DNA from: Deltaproteobacteria bacterium
Lineage (GTDB): Bacteria; Desulfobacterota; Dissulfuribacteria; Dissulfuribacterales; UBA3076
Length of the DNA stretch: 56,831 nucleotides
Direction of reading: 5' to 3'
Assembly (NCBI GenBank): GCA_003194485.1
Contig: PQXD01000010.1
Coordinates: forward strand, 23,571-80,401
Position numbers and translations under genes: made by a program
The notes under the pieces: generated by a model
The model's input: only the letters and a program-made list of their open reading frames with translations
What the model was told of the DNA's origin: nothing
Databases searched by the model: none
Part shown: positions 20,639 through 29,870 of the stretch, in pieces
Position numbering within the stretch: the stretch's first letter is position 1
Layout: every line of letters begins with the position of its first letter

Positions 20639-20666
20639 TTGCATTCCAAAGCAGCATAATTATATT
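20639..20666 (+). promoter_or_regulatory. Likely sigma-70-type promoter of groESL
   Basis: TTGCAT (20639-20644) and TATATT (20661-20666) are separated by 16 bases and run straight into the CIRCE element, a common arrangement for HrcA-controlled groE operons. Prediction from sequence only. Confidence 0.55.
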
Positions 20667-20691
20667 AGCACTCGTCGCTGGTGAGTGCTAA
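20665..20691. promoter_or_regulatory. CIRCE operator (HrcA binding site)
   Basis: TTAGCACTC and GAGTGCTAA are separated by nine bases (gtcgctggt), a perfect match to the CIRCE consensus. HrcA binding here would repress groESL until heat shock. It lies about 175 bases before groES, giving a long leader. hrcA itself is not in the window. Confidence 0.96.
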
Positions 20692-20866
20692 TAAATATAG
20701 GATGGCCATCCTCTTAATTATTAATTAATTGTCGGCAAAAGGCATATACAGGCACTCTTTAAGGACTTATACAGGTCGCTCACCTATCTGCCCCGGGTTG
20801 GTTGGCGGCTTATTATTTTAATAACTTATTCTGAATAATTTTATAGCAAAAAGGAGAACAGGTGTT

Positions 20867-21157
20867 ATGAAAATTCGTCCTCTGCACGACCGCATTTTGG
20901 TAAAACGCTTACAGGAAGAAGAGAAGAGCAAGGGTGGAATCATCATCCCCGACACCGCAAAGGAAAAACCGGCCGAGGGAAGGGTAATCTCTGCCGGAAA
21001 CGGCAAGATCCTTGAAAACGGCGAGATCAAACCCCTGGATGTAAAGGAGGGAGACCGCATCCTGTTCGGAAAATACTCAGGCACGGAAGTAAAGGTCGGA
21101 GGAGAAGAGTACCTTATAATGAGGGAAGACGACGTCCTTGGTATCATCGAAGAATAG
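20867..21157 (+). CDS. groES: Co-chaperonin GroES
   Basis: 96-residue cap of the GroEL folding chamber. Typical start [14 protein letters not shown], the mobile-loop region ([19 protein letters not shown]) and the end [20 protein letters not shown] lies about 10 bases upstream. First gene of the groESL operon downstream of CIRCE; groEL follows after 50 bases. Confidence 0.98.
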   Translation: MKIRPLHDRILVKRLQEEEKSKGGIIIPDTAKEKPAEGRVISAGNGKILENGEIKPLDVKEGDRILFGKYSGTEVKVGGEEYLIMREDDVLGIIEE

Positions 21158-21207
21158 TTGTTGCAATTTATCGCTCACAATAACCGAATAATGGAGGTTA
21201 AGTAACA

Positions 21208-22845
21208 ATGTCAGCCAAAGAAATCAAGTATAACATAAAGGCCAGAGAGGCCATGTTAGCAGGCATAGACTCCCTGTCCAATGCAGTCAAGGTCACACTT
21301 GGCCCCAAGGGCCGCAACGTCATTATCGAGAAATCCTTCGGCTCTCCTGTCATCACAAAGGATGGCGTTACAGTGGCCAAGGAAATCGAGCTTGAGAACA
21401 AGTTTGAAAACATGGGGGCACAGATGGTAAAGGAGGTGGCCTCCAAGACCAGTGACGTTGCCGGAGACGGTACCACCACCGCCACCATACTCGCCCAGGC
21501 CATATATACAGAAGGCTCAAAGCTTGTGGCTGCCGGAGTTAATCCCATGGCACTCAAGAGGGGAATTGACAAGGCAGTCGATACTATCGTAGAAGAGCTC
21601 AAAAAAATAAGCAAGCCCACCAAAGACCAGAAGGAGATCGCCCAGGTAGGTACGATATCCGCAAACAATGACCTTACCATTGGCAACATTATCGCCGAGG
21701 CCATGGATAAGGTCGGCAAGGAAGGGGTCATTACTGTAGAAGAGGCCAAGGCCATGGAGACCTCGCTTGACGTGGTGGAAGGCATGCAGTTTGACCGCGG
21801 TTACAGCTCTCCCTATTTTGCAACTGACCCCGAGAAAATGGAGTGCGTGCTGGAAGATCCCTATATCCTGATCCACGAGAAAAAGATCAGCAACATGAAA
21901 GACCTTCTGCCGATCCTTGAACAAATCGCAAAGATGGGCAAACCCCTCATGATCATATCCGAGGATGTTGAGGGCGAAGCCCTGGCTACACTGGTAGTAA
22001 ACAAGCTCAGGGGGACCCTCCAGGTCTGCGCAGTGAAGGCCCCGGGTTTCGGTGACAGGCGCAAGGCCATGATGGAGGATATCGCCATCCTGACAGGAGG
22101 CAATATGGTAGCAGAAGACCTGGGCATCAAGCTCGAAAACGTATCTGTCAATGACCTCGGATCGGCAAAGAGGGTTGTAGTCGACAAAGACAGCACCACC
22201 ATTATTGACGGCGCAGGCTCCAAGGACAAGATCGAGGGCCGCGTGAGGCAGATCCGCACACAGATCGACGAAACAACCTCTGACTATGACCGGGAAAAGC
22301 TGCAGGAGCGCCTGGCCAAACTCATCGGCGGAGTGGCTGTCATTAACGTCGGCGCAGCCACTGAGACCGAGATGAAGGAAAAGAAGGCAAGGGTGGAAGA
22401 TGCCCTTAACGCCACCAGGGCTGCGGTGGAAGAGGGAATAATCCCCGGCGGCGGTACTGCCTACCTGCGTTGCATGGATGCACTGAAAGATCTCAAGATA
22501 GATGACGAAGACGAAAAGCACGGGGTCAACATCGTCAACAGGGCCCTTGAGGAGCCTCTCCGGCAGATTGCCTGCAATGCAGGGCATGAAGGTTCCGTTG
22601 TTGTTGAACACGTCAAGTCCAAGACCGGAAACACCGGCTTCAATGCCGAAAAGGGAGAATATGAAGACCTTATGCAGTCCGGAATCATTGACCCGACAAA
22701 GGTCGCCCGCATAGCGCTTCAAAATGCAGCCAGCGTCTCCGCTCTGCTCATTACCACAGAGGCCATGGTCGCCGAGATTCCCAAGGAGGAGCCGGCAGGA
22801 GGAGGCATGCCTCACGGCGGAATGCCCTCAGGCGCCATGATGTGA
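21208..22845 (+). CDS. groEL: Chaperonin GroEL
   Basis: 545-residue subunit of the double-ring ATP-driven folding machine. ATP-binding motifs are [10 protein letters not shown] and [15 protein letters not shown], and the apical and intermediate domains are complete. The protein ends in the usual Gly-Met-rich tail ([15 protein letters not shown]). GGAGG lies about 9 bases before the ATG. Strong purine-C codon choice and clean GC-rich third positions suggest high expression. A rho-independent terminator follows at 22894-22928. Confidence 0.99.
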   Translation: MSAKEIKYNIKAREAMLAGIDSLSNAVKVTLGPKGRNVIIEKSFGSPVITKDGVTVAKEIELENKFENMGAQMVKEVASKTSDVAGDGTTTATILAQAIYTEGSKLVAAGVNPMALKRGIDKAVDTIVEELKKISKPTKDQKEIAQVGTISANNDLTIGNIIAEAMDKVGKEGVITVEEAKAMETSLDVVEGMQFDRGYSSPYFATDPEKMECVLEDPYILIHEKKISNMKDLLPILEQIAKMGKPLMIISEDVEGEALATLVVNKLRGTLQVCAVKAPGFGDRRKAMMEDIAILTGGNMVAEDLGIKLENVSVNDLGSAKRVVVDKDSTTIIDGAGSKDKIEGRVRQIRTQIDETTSDYDREKLQERLAKLIGGVAVINVGAATETEMKEKKARVEDALNATRAAVEEGIIPGGGTAYLRCMDALKDLKIDDEDEKHGVNIVNRALEEPLRQIACNAGHEGSVVVEHVKSKTGNTGFNAEKGEYEDLMQSGIIDPTKVARIALQNAASVSALLITTEAMVAEIPKEEPAGGGMPHGGMPSGAMM

Positions 22846-22893
22846 GATGAACAACAGGCCGCTGGACTATAATATCCGGCGACATTAAGTCAT

Positions 22894-22928
22894 AAAAGCC
22901 CTTCTTGTTTAACAGAAGGGCTTTTTTT
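22894..22928 (+). terminator. Rho-independent terminator after groEL
   Basis: A perfect 12-bp stem, AAAAGCCCTTCT pairing with AGAAGGGCTTTT, closes an 8-base loop and is followed by a run of T. It ends the groESL transcript. Confidence 0.93.
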
Positions 22929-22981
22929 ATTGCCTTTGCAAAGTCCGGTTTCATGGCGTTGACTGTTTTTAAATTTAGAGT

Positions 22982-23587
22982 CTATCGCCCATACCCCGAG
23001 CAGGGAATACACATATGGCTTTTGCCCACCACGCGCAGGTAAACCTTGGACACCAGTTCTCCGCAATTATCGCAGGGAACCAGGCCCATGATTTCACCGA
23101 AATCATCACCCCAAGGATAATCATCAACCGAACCGATTATCAGTACCTCGTCTTCCGGTGCGTCCCATACAATGTCAGCCATCTCCCAGGCTTCTTCTTC
23201 GGGTATTTTTGTCGGTGGAATGCCCTGGCCACGCTTGCGCATGAAAGCTGATTCGGCAATCGCTTTGTGACGCCCCGGCTTATAAGAAACGCGGACGGCC
23301 CTTTCCTTTTTTTTATCGATCAAGGTCAAGGCCAGCTTGCCCCAACCCGCTTTTTCAATGTTGCCCTTGCCGAGTGTACATCCTGTGGCGTACTGGACAC
23401 CGTCGGCAAAACACTGGGCACCGTGGTTCTCGCCGATTTCCAGAATGCAGTGCAATTCTCCCGATGTCCCGGTACGGCTGACACCCAATTGCCGCAGGGC
23501 GGCAAGGCCGGCCCGTACGCCGACGGCGCTGGCCCAACAAACGTGGCCATGAAAGAGAAACGCCTCTTTAAGAATACTCTTATCCAT
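22982..23587 (-). CDS. FmdE-family protein with C-terminal zinc ribbon
   Basis: 201 residues related to subunit E of formylmethanofuran dehydrogenase (FmdE/TraR-like zinc-binding family). The N-terminal FmdE domain has FLFHGHVCWASAVGVRAGL and LGKGNIEKAGWGKLAL. The C-terminal zinc ribbon is formed by PCDNCGE and CIPCSGYG. In non-methanogens the family is widespread in anaerobes, often near molybdenum or tungsten enzymes, with no firm function. No such enzyme gene is adjacent here. AAGGAGGA lies before the ATG. An ArsR-type regulator is immediately upstream in the same direction. Confidence 0.85.
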   Translation of the reverse strand: MDKSILKEAFLFHGHVCWASAVGVRAGLAALRQLGVSRTGTSGELHCILEIGENHGAQCFADGVQYATGCTLGKGNIEKAGWGKLALTLIDKKKERAVRVSYKPGRHKAIAESAFMRKRGQGIPPTKIPEEEAWEMADIVWDAPEDEVLIIGSVDDYPWGDDFGEIMGLVPCDNCGELVSKVYLRVVGKSHMCIPCSGYGR

Positions 23588-23624
23588 TTTCTGAGTCCTC
23601 CTTCAGGTCGGCCTTTTTTATAGC

Positions 23625-24035
23625 TCAGGACGAATACTCAGATCTTTCAGGCTGAGCTGAGACATGATCCTCTTTCACAGGAATGCTGCCGCATATCTCA
23701 GCCACGGTTACATCCAGGCGATCCCTCAATGTCTTGATCTCCTGATCATCTTCGTGCCACTCCTCCACCAGTCCCATGAGTTGCCTTACCATGGGCGGAG
23801 CATCATCTTCAGTAAGCACGTAATCCATTCGGAGCCCTCTGCGCTCAGACTCAACAAAACCCGCATCTTCCAGCACTCGCAGATGGCGTGAGACCGTGGG
23901 CTGGGCAAGACCCAGAACGCTGGTCAGCTCACATACACAAGAGGTACGATGCTGGAGAAGCTTAAGGATCTTTAACCTAGTCGGATCGGCAATGGCCTTG
24001 AGATACCTGGATGTCTTTTTCATCAATTTATTCAT
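23625..24035 (-). CDS. ArsR-family transcriptional regulator
   Basis: 136 residues with a winged helix-turn-helix: IADPTRLKILKLLQHRTSCVCELTSVLGLAQPTVSRHLRVLEDAGFV. The C-V-C pair in the recognition region is the position of the arsenic/antimony-sensing cysteines of ArsR, so thiol-based or metal sensing is plausible. The tail (about residues 95-136) is acidic and not conserved. A palindrome just upstream could be its own operator. Its likely partner is fmdE-like downstream, 37 bases away on the same strand, and possibly the TauE-type transporter beyond the gap. Confidence 0.9.
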   Translation of the reverse strand: MNKLMKKTSRYLKAIADPTRLKILKLLQHRTSCVCELTSVLGLAQPTVSRHLRVLEDAGFVESERRGLRMDYVLTEDDAPPMVRQLMGLVEEWHEDDQEIKTLRDRLDVTVAEICGSIPVKEDHVSAQPERSEYSS

Positions 24036-24042
24036 AATAAGT

Positions 24043-24056
24043 TATATAGCTATATA
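24043..24056. promoter_or_regulatory. Palindrome in the arsR upstream region
   Basis: TATATAGCTATATA is a perfect 14-base palindrome 8 bases before the arsR start, inside a run of TA-rich repeats. ArsR proteins bind imperfect inverted repeats at this position and autoregulate. Assignment as operator is inference. Confidence 0.4.
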
Positions 24057-24296
24057 TCTATATATTGTCAAGAGAAAATGAATCGTGACAGATGCTGAGA
24101 CCCGGGGATAAGCCGTCTGAAAAAGAGGAGTGAAAAAAGGCGCCACAGCAGCCAAGCGAGGTAGTCTGTGAAGAAGGCCTATTCATGCCTTCGGCAGGTA
24201 TAAAATGGTTATATGACCTTGTCAGGCTATGAGTATACAGCCAAACTGTTTCAAAAGGAACAAGAACCTTCTTCTGTTTTATCTTTTCCTATTCAT

Positions 24297-25199
24297 CTAC
24301 TTAAACGCCATATATCCCATCCAGAAGGCGATAAGAATCAGCAGATAGCCAAAGTATTTTTTATGACGCTTTTTATCGATCTTTACGCCGAGTCTCGCGC
24401 CGATCTGGGAGCCCGCAAGGACTGCTGCCCCCAAGGTCAAAGCAAGCTTCAGATCAAGGTGTCCGACTAGGGTATGTCCTAAAAGGCCTGTAAGTGCGGT
24501 AATGCCGATCATCAGGCTTGATGAGCCCACCGCAATCTTCATGGGCACACCGCCCAGGAGAACGAGAGCAGGCACCTTTACCAGGCCGCCGCCGACACCG
24601 AGCATACCGGCCACAAAGCCTGCGAGAATCATCATCGGGATAATGATCAGGAGATTCAACGAGTATGATTCGCTTCCAAAATTACGTCTTAGGCAGAACC
24701 AGTGCTCGTTTTTATCTGCTGACTCGATTTGCCTGTCTTTTATCGGCCTTATCATAAAATATGCGCCGATAAGGATAATGCAGGCAAAGGCAAGTTTGGA
24801 AAATGCAGCGGGGAAATAAGGCGAAAGGTATCCGCCTAAAAATGCCCCCAGGTTTGTCGGGGGCTCCACAATAAAGACAAGCGACCAGTCCAAAAGTCCG
24901 GCCTTCTGGAACACGATCAGGGCGGAGATCGTGGCCGCGAGAATCAACACCTGGCTTGTGGCGGCACACCTGTAGAGAGGAAGGCCGAAGGCAAGAAGCA
25001 TGGGGACATAAACCGCTCCGCCCCCCTGGCCGAACATCATAAATACAATTGAAACCAGGAAAAAAACGCAGAATAATACTATGATCTGTTCAAATCCGAA
25101 TGCCAACCTAATCCCCATAACCCGAGCATGAGATGCAGACCAGGGACCCATCGCCCTTACATGACGAGAGAATTTTGGTCTCTCAGGATCCGGAATCAC
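24297..25199 (-). CDS. TauE/SafE-family membrane transporter (sulfite exporter-like)
   Basis: Integral membrane protein of about 300 residues with roughly eight hydrophobic helices arranged as two similar halves (GQGGGAVYVPMLLAFGLPL in the first, LGVGGGLVKVPALVLLGGVP in the second). These G-rich helices mark the TauE/SafE family, which moves sulfur-containing or other small anions. The C-terminus is basic and cytoplasmic. The start is GTG 25199, overlapping the previous stop (GTGA); the ATG at MGIRLAFGFEQ 81 bases on is a reasonable alternative because it directly precedes the first helix. Substrate not determinable. Confidence 0.85.
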   Translation of the reverse strand: MIPDPERPKFSRHVRAMGPWSASHARVMGIRLAFGFEQIIVLFCVFFLVSIVFMMFGQGGGAVYVPMLLAFGLPLYRCAATSQVLILAATISALIVFQKAGLLDWSLVFIVEPPTNLGAFLGGYLSPYFPAAFSKLAFACIILIGAYFMIRPIKDRQIESADKNEHWFCLRRNFGSESYSLNLLIIIPMMILAGFVAGMLGVGGGLVKVPALVLLGGVPMKIAVGSSSLMIGITALTGLLGHTLVGHLDLKLALTLGAAVLAGSQIGARLGVKIDKKRHKKYFGYLLILIAFWMGYMAFK

Positions 25200-25999
25200 T
25201 CAACAATAAAGCTTGCATATCCAACGACCTGTCTGTAGTCTCCTGTCACATCGCCTGATGTGGCGTATCGAATGAGTTCAGCGGAACTTGCTCCCAGGGC
25301 CAGGGAGGCCGCCAGAGTTATGGTAGTCGGTATTACTCCGCACATCGATATATTATGGCCTCTTACGGTTTCCAAAAGACCCTGGGGATCCAAAGCCAGG
25401 ATCTTATCAATGGCCAGGCGGTCTTTGGCCTCGGCCTGCTCCCGGGATTCATAATGAGTCATATCGGTGCTGGCGACCAGCAATACAGGTCTTCCTGCCC
25501 GTCTCACCGCCTCTGCTATTGCAGAGCCTATCTCCTTACATACAGAAAAAGACAGGTCCTTAAGACAAACAGGAACTATGCTCAAATTGGACTGGCGGTA
25601 TTGCAGGAATGGTATCTGGACTTCCAGTGAATGTTCATACGTATGTGCCAGTGCATCATCTTCAAGATAATCGGAGAGTTCGACAATCCTGGCTGCAAGG
25701 TCTTCCGAGATAGGGACGGTGCCCATAGGCATGGACCATGCCCCACTGGTCATCACTGCTGCCGGAGATCCAACTCCTGTATGGCTCGGACCCAAAATGA
25801 CAACGGTTTCAGGCACCTCTGCCTGGGCATACGCTGCTCCGGCCACGGCTCCGGAATACATATAACCGGCATGAGGTGCAACTATAGCCTTTGCCGGTCT
25901 TGCTTCCCTTGCAGGACCTATTAATTTGCTGAGCTCATAATGAAGCCTGGTGGGATTTCCATCATAAAACTGGTCGGCTACTGCAGGTTGGCGTACCAT
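25196..25999 (-). CDS. amrB: AmmeMemoRadiSam system protein B (MEMO1 family)
   Basis: 267 residues of the MEMO1/dioxygenase-like fold. Motifs: RQPAVADQFYDGNP at the start, APHAGYMYSGAVAGAAYA, GPSHTGVGSPAAV and STDMTHYE, with the conserved His and Asp residues of a metal site. In many prokaryotes this protein occurs with an AMMECR1 protein and a radical-SAM enzyme, and its cellular function is unsettled. Those partners are not next to it here. The stop overlaps the TauE/SafE start, so the two are translationally coupled. Confidence 0.9.
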   Translation of the reverse strand: MVRQPAVADQFYDGNPTRLHYELSKLIGPAREARPAKAIVAPHAGYMYSGAVAGAAYAQAEVPETVVILGPSHTGVGSPAAVMTSGAWSMPMGTVPISEDLAARIVELSDYLEDDALAHTYEHSLEVQIPFLQYRQSNLSIVPVCLKDLSFSVCKEIGSAIAEAVRRAGRPVLLVASTDMTHYESREQAEAKDRLAIDKILALDPQGLLETVRGHNISMCGVIPTTITLAASLALGASSAELIRYATSGDVTGDYRQVVGYASFIVE

Positions 26000-26171
26000 G
26001 GTTTAATATCCTCCAAGAACCTAAAGTGATCGGTTCCAGGTTCAAAGGTTATAGTTTACTGATATCCTGAACTTTATAACACATTTTGCTGACAGCCAGT
26101 CAGGGATCTTCAACCGGGAACCGTGAACGTTGAACCGTTCAACCCAATTATGACATATTTAACTATGAATT

Positions 26172-27101
26172 GTGGCTAAACTTGTGTCAAGAAACACTCT
26201 ACGGTCCGAGGAGCTGAAAAGGCTCATCATGCATCATCAAAGCCGTGATTTTGTTATAAATACGGACCTGGACGCAGAGACAAGAGAAAAAATCCTGAGA
26301 AGGGCAGGGATTGTCGGCCGCGAGGTCTATCATTACACAAGTGCCGACAGGCTTATGTCCCTTGCAAGGCAAGCTATACTCCAGGCCGACGGCAACGGAA
26401 CCGATCTTCCATCCGGCTGCATCTGGTGGGCGGACTCTCTTGCCCGGGCCAGGGGCAGAATGGGACGGATCTGGTGGGCCCCCGAAGGCGGGCTGTATTT
26501 ATGCCTGGCCCTGTATCCATCACTTCTGACCCGGAACTGGTCATTTTACAATCTGGGAGCGGGAGTAGCTATTGCCCAGGTTCTGAGGGAAAGAGGGGTA
26601 TCGGCAAAGATCCGTTGGATTAATGATGTATTGATAAATGGACGCAAGGTGGCCGGCATCCTCACGGAAGTGGTAAGAGCGCCCAACTCAGGCCAGACAT
26701 ATCTCCTCTTTGGCATAGGGATCAATGTAAATATGGAGACCTTCCCTGAAGATCTCGTATTTGCCACATCTCTTTCCATAGCTACATGTAAACACTGGTC
26801 CATAAAAGAGCTTGCAGCCCAGATCCTGGCACGGATCGGCTGGCTCTTCGGGCTTATCCACCAGTGGGAATCAGACTGCCTGGATGCCGAACCTGTTTGC
26901 GTGCCGCAAAACCCTGTGATAAGGGCATGGAATCTTCTGAGCGACACCCCGGGGCGCAGGGTGGTCTACGGACTGAATGCCGAACTCGACCCGGAGCTTG
27001 AAGCATTTGCCCAGGGACTTGCACCTGACGGAAGCCTCAGGCTGATCCTGGATAATGGTGAAGAGGTCAGGGTTAACTCAGGAGAGATCCGCTACGTTTA
27101 G
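26172..27101 (+). CDS. Biotin--[acetyl-CoA-carboxylase] ligase-like protein
   Basis: 309 residues related to BirA-type biotin protein ligases, which attach biotin to carboxylase carrier domains. The ATP/biotin loop appears as ARGRMGRIWWAPEGGLYLCL (compare GRGRxGRxW in the family), and the catalytic lysine block as KIRWINDVLINGRKVAGILTE. A small C-terminal SH3-like domain ends NGEEVRVNSGEIRYV. The first 70 residues are not the HTH repressor domain of E. coli BirA, so it is probably not a regulator. The start is GTG 26172. It is convergent with prfB, overlapping by 4 bases. Confidence 0.85.
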   Translation: MAKLVSRNTLRSEELKRLIMHHQSRDFVINTDLDAETREKILRRAGIVGREVYHYTSADRLMSLARQAILQADGNGTDLPSGCIWWADSLARARGRMGRIWWAPEGGLYLCLALYPSLLTRNWSFYNLGAGVAIAQVLRERGVSAKIRWINDVLINGRKVAGILTEVVRAPNSGQTYLLFGIGINVNMETFPEDLVFATSLSIATCKHWSIKELAAQILARIGWLFGLIHQWESDCLDAEPVCVPQNPVIRAWNLLSDTPGRRVVYGLNAELDPELEAFAQGLAPDGSLRLILDNGEEVRVNSGEIRYV

Positions 27102-28220
27102 GCCTGTTCCTGCAAATACGCCTCGATCAACGGATCCAGATTTCCGTTCAGCACATCACCCACATTGCCTATCTCTACGCCTGTGCGATGGTCCTTGACC
27201 AGTTGATAGGGCTGAAGCACATAGGACCTGATCTGGCTTCCCCAGGCTATCTCCTTCTTCTTGTCATGTACCTGCTGCTTTTCCGCGTCCTTCTTCGCCT
27301 TTTCCCGTTCAAAGAGCCTGGCCTGCAATATCTTCATGGCAATGGCACGGTTTTTATGCTGGGACCTCTGATTCTGACACTGGACAACTATCCCGGTTGG
27401 CAGGTGAGTGATGCGGACAGCGGAACTGGTCTTGTTAACGTGTTGCCCGCCGGCTCCACTGGCCCGGTACGTATCTATGCGCAGATCCTTTTCATTAATG
27501 TCAACTTCTATGGTCTCATCAAGTTCCGGAGCTACAAATACAGAGGCAAAGGAGGTATGCCGCCTCCCCGAAGCATCAAAGGGCGAAATGCGGACAAGGC
27601 GGTGCACACCGGCCTCAGACTTCAGGTAGCCGTATGCATAAAGTCCCTTGGCAAGAAATGTCACGCTCTTTGTGCCTGCCTCATCTCCAGGCATGAGATC
27701 CAGCATCTCGACCATGATCCCCCGCCTGTCACACCAGCGGAGATACATTCTAAGCAACATATCGGCCCAGTCCTGGGCCTCGGTCCCTCCTGCACCGGCA
27801 TGAATTGTCACAATGGCATTATTGCGGTCGTGCGGATCTGAAAGGAGTCTTGAGAGTTCAAGCCTGCGTATCTCTTTATCAAGTCGTTTCGTTCCATCAC
27901 TTACATCCTCAAGGGCGGATAAATCCTCTTCCTCTTCTGCCATTTCAAGCAGTAAGTGAAACTCTTCATACTGCCCGGAAAGGCCGTCCAAATTATCTTT
28001 TTGCTCTATCAGCAAAGAGCGCTCCTTTAATAATTCCCTGGACTTAGGGTCTTCCCAGAAATCCCTGCGGAGCATCTCCTTGTCTATTTCAGCAAGACGT
28101 TTATCCAGTCCCTCCCGATCAAAGATAACCCCTCAGGAGCTCTAAACGTCCGCCAAGGTCCTGCAAGCGCTCCTTTAATTCCTGTATATTTATTGTTGTT
28201 TTATCTGTAGTTGTATTCAT
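27098..28220 (-). CDS. prfB: Peptide chain release factor 2, with programmed +1 frameshift
   Basis: Terminates translation at UGA and UAA. The short first frame runs from ATG 28220 for 33 codons (MNTTTDKTTI through ELLRGYL) to an in-frame UGA at 28119-28121. A +1 shift at CTT-TGA continues as LDREGLDKRLAEIDKEMLRR into the main frame, giving about 373 residues, the normal length. The main frame has the anticodon-like SPF tripeptide (RISPFDASG) and the peptidyl-hydrolysis GGQ (SGAGGQHVNKTSS). AAAGGAGG lies before the ATG, inside the tail of the upstream lnt gene, so the two are cotranscribed. Confidence 0.96.
28119..28133 (-). promoter_or_regulatory. RF2 programmed frameshift signal
   Basis: Read on the minus strand: an internal Shine-Dalgarno-like AGGGG, then TTAT, then CTTTGA. 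This is the classic autoregulatory cassette: low RF2 leaves the UGA unread and promotes a +1 slip at CTT. Without the shift only a 33-residue peptide is made. Confidence 0.95.
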
Positions 28221-28221
28221 T

Positions 28222-29835
28222 TTATACCTCCTTTGGAACTTTTCTCCAGAATGGAACTACGGCCCAAAATAGACAAAATAATAATAACCATATTTCTCCA
28301 TATTTTACATAAAAAGTATGACCTTTGCGAAGGTGAATCCGCCCTTCTATATGATCTGGCTCAAACAGGGAAGTTTTTGCCGTTCTCACGCCGCATGGGC
28401 CGATCAGGGAACTGATACCCGTATTGGCTGCCCGAACCACCCACCTGCGGGTCTCGACAGCCCGGAATACCGACATGATCTCATGCTGATAAGGTGTCCC
28501 CGTACGGCCAAACCAGGCATCATTTGTGAGAACGGCCAGGAAGTTGGCCCCTTCCAGCACGGTTTCTCTGCTTAGGCTCGGGAATATGCTCTCAAAACAT
28601 ATCAATACGCCGATACGAAGGTCCCCGCAGGACAGGGGCCTGGATGTTATTCCCGCACTGAATTGGCCTACCGCAGGAATAAGGTCCCGGGCCCACGAGG
28701 TCACCCATCCCCAGGGAAGATACTCCCCGAATGGGACAAGATGCCTCTTGTCATATCTCCCTGCAACGGCACCGTCAGAATCAAGGACATAGACGCTGTT
28801 CAAGTATTCTGCTTTCCCCGCGCCATTGAAACGGTACGCTGGGCTCCCGAACAACAGGACAATATCAAGATCCCTCGCCACGGACCGCACCTTTTCGCTT
28901 AATGGACTTGGAACCTGGAAATAAAAAGGAGTGGCGGTCTCCGGCCAGACAACCAGTCCGGAAGATACCTTGACTCCATTGTCACTGCTCGCTCCTGAGT
29001 CATCGAATCCTTCAGCGGCCTTTGAACTGAGCCCGGCATAAGTGTTGAGCGTCGAGACCTGAAAGGCCGGATCCCACTTTCTATCCTGTGGAATCGCACC
29101 CTGTATGGCAGCAACCGCGAGCTCAGGGAGTCGATCATCATTATGAGCAACCTCCACCATACGCCATTTGCCGAAAAACCACAAACACACCAGGCAGGCC
29201 AGAAACAGGCATAGTTGCGTCAGGCCTACACGCCTGCTCTGCGAAAAGGCCGAATCCTCTGTGCCTGCATTCAGAATGCACTTGCAAAACTTCCAGATCA
29301 GTACGTTCAGCAAAACAATCAAAAAAGTAAGCCCGTAAGGCCCCCAAATCTCTGCTGTCTGGATCATGGATGGAACAGGTTCCAGAGTGTAGGCCAGATA
29401 TCCCCATGGAAATCCGCTCAAGGCATGGCCCCTGGTCCATTCAAGCAGAGTCCAGGTTCCGGCAAGGGCAAGCGATGAAGGCAGGCGGGACCTGCCGGCA
29501 GTCCAATAACCTGTAAGGCCGGACCAGATGGCAGGATAAACAGCGAGATAGCACATCAGTAACCCGAACACTGGCCACGCAACCCAATCAGACAGATTCC
29601 CATATTGAGAAATGGTAGGCGATATCCACCACAGGAGTGTGCCGAAATGGACAATACCGGCCAGAAATCCCATCCGGCCCGCATAGCGCCATTCCCTGCC
29701 CCATACGGCCTCTATCAAGGGCGCAAGGGCAAATGCAGCTACAGGAAAACAGGAAAAAGGCGGAAAGCAGACACTCAACAGGAGACCTGAGAGTACGGCG
29801 GGAAACCAGGACACCTTGATTCCGACTATTTGCAT
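28222..29835 (-). CDS. lnt: Apolipoprotein N-acyltransferase
   Basis: Inner-membrane enzyme adding the third acyl chain to bacterial lipoproteins, implying a diderm envelope. 537 residues. About seven or eight hydrophobic helices fill roughly the first 200 residues and one more closes the C-terminus. Between them lies the periplasmic nitrilase-like domain with the Glu (VVWPETATPFY), Lys (YDKRHLVPFGEYLPW) and Cys (VLICFESIFP) catalytic triad, all present. The later NDAWFGRTGTPYQHE block is also conserved. It ends one base before the prfB start region, so the two form an operon. Confidence 0.96.
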   Translation of the reverse strand: MQIVGIKVSWFPAVLSGLLLSVCFPPFSCFPVAAFALAPLIEAVWGREWRYAGRMGFLAGIVHFGTLLWWISPTISQYGNLSDWVAWPVFGLLMCYLAVYPAIWSGLTGYWTAGRSRLPSSLALAGTWTLLEWTRGHALSGFPWGYLAYTLEPVPSMIQTAEIWGPYGLTFLIVLLNVLIWKFCKCILNAGTEDSAFSQSRRVGLTQLCLFLACLVCLWFFGKWRMVEVAHNDDRLPELAVAAIQGAIPQDRKWDPAFQVSTLNTYAGLSSKAAEGFDDSGASSDNGVKVSSGLVVWPETATPFYFQVPSPLSEKVRSVARDLDIVLLFGSPAYRFNGAGKAEYLNSVYVLDSDGAVAGRYDKRHLVPFGEYLPWGWVTSWARDLIPAVGQFSAGITSRPLSCGDLRIGVLICFESIFPSLSRETVLEGANFLAVLTNDAWFGRTGTPYQHEIMSVFRAVETRRWVVRAANTGISSLIGPCGVRTAKTSLFEPDHIEGRIHLRKGHTFYVKYGEIWLLLFCLFWAVVPFWRKVPKEV

Positions 29836-29839
29836 ATTA

Positions 29840-29857
29840 AGACGTCACCTGACGTCT
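29840..29857. promoter_or_regulatory. Palindrome upstream of lnt
   Basis: AGACGTCA and TGACGTCT flank a two-base centre just before the lnt start, in the gap to the upstream gene. It could be a regulator site or chance. The AGGTGA inside it (minus strand) may act as the lnt ribosome binding site. Confidence 0.3.
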
Positions 29858-29870
29858 CTAAACGGTTCTT

